Shown in pieces: positions 5,553 to 11,346 of a DNA stretch of 11,346 bases. The DNA is from Gammaproteobacteria bacterium (GTDB taxonomy: Bacteria; Pseudomonadota; Gammaproteobacteria; Steroidobacterales; Steroidobacteraceae). The position numbers and the translations under genes were made by a program. Numbering within the stretch: the first letter of the stretch is position 1; every line of letters starts with the position of its first letter. The stretch lies in contig JASHSR010000518.1 in assembly GCA_030038645.1 (NCBI GenBank), positions 1 to 11,346 of the forward strand, written 5' to 3'. The notes beneath the pieces were generated by a model. The model searched no databases. It had not been told where the DNA came from and saw nothing but the letters and a program-made list of their open reading frames with translations.

Positions 5553-6881
5553 ATGGCCGCGAGCGCGCAGAGCGCAATCGATCTGTCCCGTCTGCTCGAC
5601 GAGCGCGCGATCTCGTCTCTGCAAGCGCTCGTCGCCGTGCTGAGCGGCCTCATCATGTTCGTGGACGGCTACGACGTGCAGGTGATGGCGCTCGCCGTAC
5701 CGCTCGTGTCCCACGAATGGTCGCTCACGCCGCCGCACTTCAGCCTCGCGCTCTCTGCCGTCCTCTTCGGCATCTGCGTCGGAGCCGCATTCATCGCGCC
5801 GATCGGCGACAGAGTGGGGCGGCGCACGATGCTCATCCTCGCGATGTTCGTCATCGGCGCCGCGACCATGGCGACCTCCACGGCCGGCAGCCCCGCGCAG
5901 TTCGTCCTCTGGCGGCTGCTCACGGGGATCGGCTTGGGGATCAGCATCCCCAACTGCAACGCTTGGACGGCGGAGTACGCGCCGATGCGCAGCCGCCCCA
6001 CCATTCTCGTCGTGATGAACGCGGCGATCGGCGCCGGGGCCTTCTGCGCGGGTTTCGTCGCGCCTGTGATCTTCGCGCACTGGGGCTGGCGAGGAGCGTT
6101 CGTGATCGGCGGTGTGACGCCGCTGGTCATCGGCTTGCTCATCGTGACCTCGGCTCCGGAATCGCTGAAGTTTCTGATTTTGCGCCGCCCGCAGGACCGT
6201 CGAATCGCGACCATCCTCGCGCGCATCGCACCGGAGGTCGATCCGGCGACGCCCTTCCATCGGCCCGAGCCGGCATCCGAGGGCTCGCGCTGGTCTCTGG
6301 TCGACCTCCTCGGTCATGTCTACCGGCGCCGGACGCTGGTGCTGTGGGGCGTCGTCGTCGCCGATCTGTTCAGCCTGTATGTCCTCATCAGCTGGCTGCC
6401 GACTCTCCTGCAGTCGGGCGGCTGGCCGCTCAACGATGCGCTGGAGGGCGCCGTGCTCATTCAAGCCGGTGGCGTAGGGGGCGGCATCCTGCTCTCGGCC
6501 TTCCTAAGCCGCGGCACGACCATTCCCGCGCTCTTCGTCGCGTACCTGGTCACCGCCGCCTGCCTGCTGCTGTTCCGCCTGGCGCCGGCCGCCTCCGCGG
6601 TGAGCTGGATCGTGTTGCTCGTGATCGGCGCTGGCACGAGCGGCGCGCAGCTCGCCCTCAATGTGCTCTCGACGGCGTACTACCCGCCCGCGATCAAGGC
6701 GAGCGGCATGAGCTGGGCCGGCGTCATCGGCAATTTCGGCGCGTTCCTCGCGCCGGTCGTGGGCGGCTGGGGCATCGATCGGGGCTACTCGTCCGTGAAC
6801 ATTCTCGCGCTGCTCGCGGTGCCGCTCGCCCTCTGCGCGCTCGGCGTGCTCTTCATGCGCCGCGAGTGGCAGTGGAATTGA
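5553..6881 (+). CDS. MFS transporter, aromatic acid:H+ symporter (AAHS) type
   Basis: This 442-residue inner-membrane permease resembles PcaK/BenK-type proton symporters for aromatic acids. Supporting features are the first-helix motif MFVDGYDVQVMALAVP (35-50) with acidic residues Asp38 and Asp41, the helix 2-3 loop GDRVGRR (85-91), RLLTGIGLGISIPNCNAWTAE (121-141) around the fourth helix, EYAPMRSRPT (141-150) and PESLKFLI (202-209) before the central loop. The second half ends with YYPPAIKASGMSW and a last helix followed by MRREWQWN. The length is typical of the family. The substrate is unknown, and AAHS-like proteins also carry other carboxylates. The gene lies 33 bp after an ACS-family permease gene, probably in one operon, yet the two belong to different MFS families. 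Confidence 0.88.
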   Translation: MAASAQSAIDLSRLLDERAISSLQALVAVLSGLIMFVDGYDVQVMALAVPLVSHEWSLTPPHFSLALSAVLFGICVGAAFIAPIGDRVGRRTMLILAMFVIGAATMATSTAGSPAQFVLWRLLTGIGLGISIPNCNAWTAEYAPMRSRPTILVVMNAAIGAGAFCAGFVAPVIFAHWGWRGAFVIGGVTPLVIGLLIVTSAPESLKFLILRRPQDRRIATILARIAPEVDPATPFHRPEPASEGSRWSLVDLLGHVYRRRTLVLWGVVVADLFSLYVLISWLPTLLQSGGWPLNDALEGAVLIQAGGVGGGILLSAFLSRGTTIPALFVAYLVTAACLLLFRLAPAASAVSWIVLLVIGAGTSGAQLALNVLSTAYYPPAIKASGMSWAGVIGNFGAFLAPVVGGWGIDRGYSSVNILALLAVPLALCALGVLFMRREWQWN

Positions 6882-6982
6882 GCCGCGGCGATCCGGCATC
6901 GCGCTCCGGCGGCGCCCGCCCCGCGCCTGCAGCCGAGCCTCGCGCGGCTCCTCGAGCTTGACCCGACCTGGCCTCGCCGGCC
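6882..6982. other. Convergent intergenic gap between the AAHS transporter and tamB
   Basis: The 101 bp separate the 3' ends of two converging genes. I see only short GC-rich inverted repeats, such as GGCGG-CGC-CCGCC at 6908-6920 and GAGCC-TCGCGC-GGCTC at 6935-6950, and no T-run on either strand. Either could be a weak bidirectional terminator, but stems of five bases are common by chance at this GC content. No ORF of note is present. Confidence 0.35.
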
Positions 6983-9900
6983 TCAATACTGAAACTGGTA
7001 CGAGAGCCCGATGCTGCTCCCGGGGTCGTTCTCCGGCGTCGTGCCCTGCGCGGTCGCGCTGCCGTTGCCGAGCCGCGTTTGCAGCTTCAAATGCTTGCTG
7101 AGGTCGATGTCCACCTCGAGCTGGCTCGTCCCCGTCGTGTTCTGGGTCGCCGCGACGAACACCCGGCTCGACACGTAGCGCCCGGCCGTGATGCTCGCTC
7201 CGGAGCTCTGCGTCGTGCCGTTGGGAGCCGTGGTCGTCGCGCTGCCGACCGTCAGGCGATTGAGGCCGAGCGCCTTCTGCACCTTCGCGAGCGGATTGAG
7301 CCCGCTTCCTCCGCCGATGCCGCTCAAGGATGCGAGCGCCGCGCCGATCTCCGCCACCTGCAGCCCCGTCAGCTGCGAGGCGCTCTCGCCGAACAGCAGC
7401 CGCGCGAGGATCTCATCCTGCGGCAGCTGCGGGGTACTGCTCAGCGTGAATTTCGGCGCGTCGGCGAAGCCCGTGACGCGCAGCGTGACGGTCGCATCGG
7501 CCGCGATCGCCTGCGCCGTGAAGTCGAGCGTCGGATCGATCTTGCCCCTGAGGCCCGCGCCGTTGAAGCTCACCTCGCCCGTCGTGAAGCTGAGCTGTGT
7601 GCTCGCGAGCGTGAACGTGCCCATGATGAGCTCGAAGCCGCCCCTCACGCGGGGCGTTTCCGTCGTGCCGCCGATCGTCAGGCTCCCGCCGAGCGCCGCA
7701 TCGAGCCCGCGGCCCTGCACGAGGATCTCGCGCGGGGCGGAGAGCGCGAGGTCGAGTCCGATCACGAGCCGCCGCTCGGCGGGCTGCGGAGGCGCCTCGC
7801 CCGGGCGGCGCACGTCGAGCACCGCGACGTTCGGCGGCAGGCTGTTCGGCACCCCGATCTGCGCCCGATTCACGTGCACCGTTCCGGAGACTTCGATCCG
7901 CTGCCGCAGCGTCCCCTGCACGTGGATGTCGGCGTCGAGGTTGGCCGTGAGAATGTCGTTGGTGATCGGTTGCGCGTTCTTCGCGGTGAGCGTGATGTCG
8001 ACCGGCAGCTTCGGCTGCAGCACCCCGAGCGTGCCGCCCATCGAGACCACGCCCGCGCCCGCGTGCGCGGTGAGGCTTGCGATGCGCAGGATCCCCTGGC
8101 CGCCCACGATCCGCGCGGTGATGTCATCGAGGTGCACGCCCTGCGCGTAGTCGCGGATGTCGCCATGGGTCAGCTCGATGCTGCCGCCGATCTCCGGAGC
8201 GTGCGCCGGACCGGTCACCGTCGCGTTCACGGCGAGCGTTCCCTCGGCCCGCTCGCCGTGCGCCTCGAGCAGCGGATTGGCGAGCGCGGCGCTCAGCTCT
8301 CCGGAGAGCTTGAGGTCGAGCGCGCCGGCCGCAGCGAGCGGCGCGCGGCCCGTCAGCTTCAGCTGCGAGGCGCGGCCGGCGTCGAGCTCCGCGTCGATCC
8401 GCGCCGCGGTGCCCTCGAGCTCCGCGGTGCCCTTCAAGTTGAGCGCCGGCAAATCCCGCGCCGCGCTGTTCGCCATGCGCAGGCCGCTCACCTCGAGGCT
8501 CGCGCGGCCCACAGGCGCCGCCAGGGTGCCGTGCAATTGCGCCTCGGCGCCGAGCGTGCCCTGCGCGAGCAGGTGCGGGGCGAACGAATCGACGAGCGCG
8601 GCATCGACGTGGCTCAGCGACGCGCGCAGCCCGAGCGCGGGTGAGATCTCGCCCGCGACCGAGAGCGTTGCCTGCTGCACGCCGAGCTTCAGTCCGCTGA
8701 CCCGCAAGCCGCCTGCGAACGCCACGCGGGCAGGGGAGAGGAGCCGCAGCGACTGCCCACGGTAGTCAGCCTCGAGTTTCTCGAGCGAGAGCACGCGGTC
8801 CGTGAGACTCAACCGGACCGCCGCATCGAGGCGCGCCGGTGCGCCCGCCAGATCCGCGGATTGCACCGTGAGCTGCAAGGGCAGGCCGTCGAGAGGTCCC
8901 GAGCCGGTGAGCTGCGCATTGGCCGAGACGCCCGACGTTCCGACATCCCGGGCTTCCAGGCGAACCTGCGCGCGCGTGCGCCCCGCGTCGGGGCTCAACG
9001 TCGCGCTTCCCGCGATGCTGCCCTCGATCGGCTTGCCGATGAGCGGCTGCAGATCGGCCAGCCGGCCGATGCGGAAGCTCATGGCGCCGCTGCCTTGCGC
9101 CAGCTTCGCGCCGGTCGTGACGTTTGCATCGAGATGCACGCTCCTCCAGTCCGTGCGCTGCACGATGAAGTGGAACAGGCCGTCCCGGCCGCGGTCGAGC
9201 GAGGCCTGCAGGTCGAGCGGCGCTCCATCGAAGCTGCCGTGCGCCTGCAGCGTGGCGGCGAGCGCCGAGGGGAGGCCTCGCACCTTCAGACTTGCATCGA
9301 CGGTGCCTTGCGGCGAGCCTCGGATCGATAGCGTCGAGGACGCTTGCATCTGCGTCGCGAGCGCGTGCACCGGACCCGCGATCTCCCCCGAGAGCGTGAG
9401 CGATCCGTCGAGCGCGGGCGATATCGCAGCGAGGCGCGGCAGCGCGAGGCTCCACCGCGCGTGGAGCGATTGCAGGCCGCTCGCCGTGCCCGCCATCTCT
9501 GCAGCGCCGCTCCCGGAGAGCGACAGCGCGCGGCCCGTGACTTGCAGCCGCTCGATATCGACCGCCCGATCCGTCCAGCTGGCCGAGAGCTGCACCCGCG
9601 AGGCGCCGCCGAGGAGAGCTGTGAGCTTGGGCGTCCCGCCGAGATTGGCGCCGACATCGACATCCAGCCGAGTGGCCGCCGCCGTCTCCGCGAGCTTCCC
9701 GCTCGCGGCGAGGCTGCCCGACACGGCTCTCAGCCGACCGAGCGCCGCGACTCTCGCGCCCACGAGCGATGCGAACGGCGTGACATCGGGCACGCGCACC
9801 TGAAACGTCGCGCTGCGCTCACCTGCCGTGACGGCCTGCACCTGCATCGAGAGCAGCCGGTGAGTCGCCGTGAGCCGCAGCGGCCGCTCCGGTCGATCGA

Positions 9901-11005
9901 GGCTCAGCGTCGCATCCAGCCGCACGGGCGAGCTCGCGAGTAGCCGCGCTACTGCGCCCGCTGCCGGCGATCCGGCGAGGCCGGGCAGCGCGAGCCCGCT
10001 CGCCGTCGCGTGAGCCTCGAGAGCTCCGCCCGAGGCGCTGAGATTCGCGCTCAGCATCGAGAGCCCCGCATGCCCCGGCAGCTCGAGCCCCTCGATCAGC
10101 AGGCGCGCGCTCGCTTGGGGCGTCGTCACCGATCCATGCCAGCTCCCCTTGAGGTTGACGCTCCGCCAGGAGAGCTCCGGCCGCGGCGCGACCGCCGGCG
10201 ACTCGAGCGAGTAGTCGAGCTCGGCGGAGCGCCGCTCGAGGTCGAGCGTCCCTTGCACGGTCGCATGCAGATCCCCCGCGCGCGCGTCGAGCTCGACGCG
10301 CTCCGCCGAATGCGGCCCGTGAAGGCTCGCGGTCACCGCGAGCGCGCCGAGGCCCGGCAGCTGCAGCAGATGCTCGAGCGGCCCGCTCGCCGGCTCCTCG
10401 AGCTTGAGAGTCGCATCCATGCGGGAGGGGTCGAAGTGCAGATGGATCTCGTAGTCGCCGTTGCCGTCCGTGCGGCGCGCCGTCACGTTGGCGGTGGCAT
10501 CGTCGAGGGACTCGAGATGCGCGCTGCCCCGCACGGCAAGCGAGGTCTGCGAGCCGGCGAGCGCCGGCTCGAGCACCAGAGCGTCGATGCCGAGCTGCGC
10601 AACGTCGATGTGCGGGAGTGTCGGGCGCCCGCCGGAGCTCGAGGAGCCCGAGGGACTCGTCGCGGGCGGTCTGCTCAGGTCGAGGCGCGCCACCTCGAGG
10701 CTCGCGACCCGCAGATTCCACGCGAGCAGATCGAGCGGAGACCAGCGCAGCGAGATGCGCTGCGCCGTGAGCCACACGCCCCGCTCGTCGCTCAAGCTGA
10801 GCTGCCCCACGTCGATGACCGACGGGAAAGATCCCGCGAGCCCCGAGATCCGCACGCGTCCGGACGTGAGCCTCGCCGTCCACCGCTCGATGGCACCGCG
10901 CCCGCCGGCCGTGTTGGCCGCGACGAGGGCGCTGCCCACGAGCGCCAGGACCAGCAGCACGATAGCGGCTGCAGTCCAGGCGGCGACTCGTGCCGCGCGG
11001 CGCAT
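6983..11005 (-). CDS. tamB: Translocation and assembly module inner-membrane protein TamB
   Basis: This 1340-residue protein is anchored in the inner membrane and spans the periplasm as a long beta-rich groove; with TamA it supports outer-membrane protein assembly and probably lipid transport. Residues about 5-30 (VAAWTAAAIVLLVLALVGSA) are the membrane anchor, followed by RVRISGLAGSFPSVIDVG. The long middle consists of alternating, weakly repetitive beta segments typical of AsmA-like/TamB proteins. The C-terminal TamB domain (about 950-1340) is clear: VHLDDITARIVGGQGILRI, the NLDADIHVQGTLR region, VAVLDVRRPGEAPPQP, LDLALSAPREILVQGRGLDA, LLFGESASQLTGLQVAEIGA and the end SIGLSYQFQY with a terminal aromatic residue. 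E. coli TamB is about 1259 residues, so the size fits. Start 11005 is chosen because its ATG overlaps the tamA stop (TGATG) and is followed directly by the anchor; the frame is open further upstream but antisense-like. It depends on tamA translation, as no strong Shine-Dalgarno is seen. Confidence 0.94.
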   Translation of the reverse strand: MRRAARVAAWTAAAIVLLVLALVGSALVAANTAGGRGAIERWTARLTSGRVRISGLAGSFPSVIDVGQLSLSDERGVWLTAQRISLRWSPLDLLAWNLRVASLEVARLDLSRPPATSPSGSSSSGGRPTLPHIDVAQLGIDALVLEPALAGSQTSLAVRGSAHLESLDDATANVTARRTDGNGDYEIHLHFDPSRMDATLKLEEPASGPLEHLLQLPGLGALAVTASLHGPHSAERVELDARAGDLHATVQGTLDLERRSAELDYSLESPAVAPRPELSWRSVNLKGSWHGSVTTPQASARLLIEGLELPGHAGLSMLSANLSASGGALEAHATASGLALPGLAGSPAAGAVARLLASSPVRLDATLSLDRPERPLRLTATHRLLSMQVQAVTAGERSATFQVRVPDVTPFASLVGARVAALGRLRAVSGSLAASGKLAETAAATRLDVDVGANLGGTPKLTALLGGASRVQLSASWTDRAVDIERLQVTGRALSLSGSGAAEMAGTASGLQSLHARWSLALPRLAAISPALDGSLTLSGEIAGPVHALATQMQASSTLSIRGSPQGTVDASLKVRGLPSALAATLQAHGSFDGAPLDLQASLDRGRDGLFHFIVQRTDWRSVHLDANVTTGAKLAQGSGAMSFRIGRLADLQPLIGKPIEGSIAGSATLSPDAGRTRAQVRLEARDVGTSGVSANAQLTGSGPLDGLPLQLTVQSADLAGAPARLDAAVRLSLTDRVLSLEKLEADYRGQSLRLLSPARVAFAGGLRVSGLKLGVQQATLSVAGEISPALGLRASLSHVDAALVDSFAPHLLAQGTLGAEAQLHGTLAAPVGRASLEVSGLRMANSAARDLPALNLKGTAELEGTAARIDAELDAGRASQLKLTGRAPLAAAGALDLKLSGELSAALANPLLEAHGERAEGTLAVNATVTGPAHAPEIGGSIELTHGDIRDYAQGVHLDDITARIVGGQGILRIASLTAHAGAGVVSMGGTLGVLQPKLPVDITLTAKNAQPITNDILTANLDADIHVQGTLRQRIEVSGTVHVNRAQIGVPNSLPPNVAVLDVRRPGEAPPQPAERRLVIGLDLALSAPREILVQGRGLDAALGGSLTIGGTTETPRVRGGFELIMGTFTLASTQLSFTTGEVSFNGAGLRGKIDPTLDFTAQAIAADATVTLRVTGFADAPKFTLSSTPQLPQDEILARLLFGESASQLTGLQVAEIGAALASLSGIGGGSGLNPLAKVQKALGLNRLTVGSATTTAPNGTTQSSGASITAGRYVSSRVFVAATQNTTGTSQLEVDIDLSKHLKLQTRLGNGSATAQGTTPENDPGSSIGLSYQFQY

Positions 11006-11346
11006 CAGAAAGCCTGCCCGAGGCCGATGTAGACCTCGAAGCGGTCGTCGTTGCTCGCCTCGTCGTCGGTGTGACGGCGCACGGTCGGCATGGCGAAATC
11101 GAGGCGGATCGGACCGATCGGCGTGTAATAGCGAATGCCGGCGCCGACCCCGACGCACGAGACGCTCGTGCTTTGCGGCAGCGCGCTGTGCGCGCTCGCC
11201 GACGCGGAGACGCAGTGCCGGCTCGCGGTGAACGGATTCAAGCCCTCGCTCACGCCGCCTCCGTCGGCAAAGAGCACCGCCCCGAAATTCTCGCCGATGC
11301 GCTGGCGGAGCTCGAGGTTCACCGCGTCCATCGTCGTACCGCCGAC
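11005..11346 (-). CDS. tamA: Outer-membrane translocation protein TamA, C-terminal part (5' end outside the window)
   Basis: Only the last 113 residues are present; the gene runs in from beyond the right edge. TamA is an Omp85 family 16-strand barrel with N-terminal POTRA domains, partner of TamB. The fragment shows the end-of-barrel pattern: VGGTTMDAVNLELRQRI, GAVLFADGGGV, GVGAGIRYYTPIGPIRLDFA and a final strand ending FEVYIGLGQAF with the terminal phenylalanine recognised by the BAM machinery. RYYTPIGPIRLD is highly characteristic of TamA/BamA proteins. The loop before the RYYTPIGP strand contains two cysteines 19 residues apart (plus-strand codons at 11212-11214 and 11155-11157). The stop codon shares its A with the tamB start. 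From this fragment alone BamA is a possible alternative, but the coupling to tamB makes TamA far more likely. Confidence 0.92.
   Translation of the reverse strand, partial: VGGTTMDAVNLELRQRIGENFGAVLFADGGGVSEGLNPFTASRHCVSASASAHSALPQSTSVSCVGVGAGIRYYTPIGPIRLDFAMPTVRRHTDDEASNDDRFEVYIGLGQAF

Noticed and set aside
6880..6950. GAGCCGCG and CGCGGCTC as a terminator stem between the AAHS transporter and tamB
   Set aside because: The arms are complementary but separated by 55 bases, and no T-run follows. Short GC repeats of this sort are expected by chance here.
3101..6961. A 1286-codon open frame on the + strand running across the ferritin-VIT and both MFS genes
   Set aside because: Its product is dominated by Arg, Ala, Pro and His with no domain, and the true genes in other frames have clear family motifs. 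It is a frame shadow typical of high-GC DNA.
7079..8644. Long + strand frames (7079-8644 and 7188-8150) antisense to tamB
   Set aside because: Their Arg-rich and Ser/Ala/Pro-rich products are antisense shadows of tamB, whose own frame has a membrane anchor and the conserved C-terminal domain.

Overview
The window is GC-rich DNA (about 70 % GC by eye) with proteobacterial gene content. The evidence for Pseudomonadota is the tamA-tamB outer-membrane assembly pair, a 'host attachment protein' (baeRF-type) gene and two proteobacterial-style MFS permeases. There is no rRNA or other marker to place it more finely; a GC-rich gamma- or betaproteobacterium fits best, and this is an inference.

Layout from left to right. 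Positions 1-493 hold no confident gene. They contain the possible Cys-rich tail of a gene entering from the left, a small ORF at 148-396 with a good ribosome binding site, and a 14-bp palindrome. An FAA1-type acyl-CoA synthetase follows (494-2425, +). Its 3' end overlaps by 52 bp the convergent host-attachment-type gene (2374-2862, -). That gene is divergent from a ferritin-like/VIT1 fusion gene (2967-4013, +), a putative iron exporter or detoxification protein, which ends directly before a GC-rich hairpin. Two MFS permease genes come next on the + strand: an ACS-family transporter (4149-5519) and, 33 bp later, an AAHS-type aromatic-acid:H+ symporter (5553-6881). After a 101-bp convergent gap, the rest of the window is read on the minus strand. 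It holds tamB (6983-11005) preceded by the 3' end of tamA (from 11346 down to 11005), joined by a TGATG stop/start overlap.

How the genes work together. TamA (outer-membrane Omp85 barrel) and TamB (inner-membrane-anchored, periplasm-spanning) form one envelope complex. The two MFS genes look co-transcribed and probably import organic or aromatic acids, but no catabolic genes lie in view. The acyl-CoA synthetase activates fatty acids and has no visible pathway partner. The ferritin-VIT gene shares a short divergent intergenic region with the baeRF-type gene.

I saw no tRNA, rRNA, CRISPR array, insertion sequence, integrase or phage gene. This looks like an ordinary chromosomal region and I found no convincing new multi-gene system. 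The most unusual points are an in-frame 21-bp minisatellite inside the acyl-CoA synthetase, a VIT domain whose cytosolic metal-binding segment looks much shortened, and the 52-bp convergent coding overlap.
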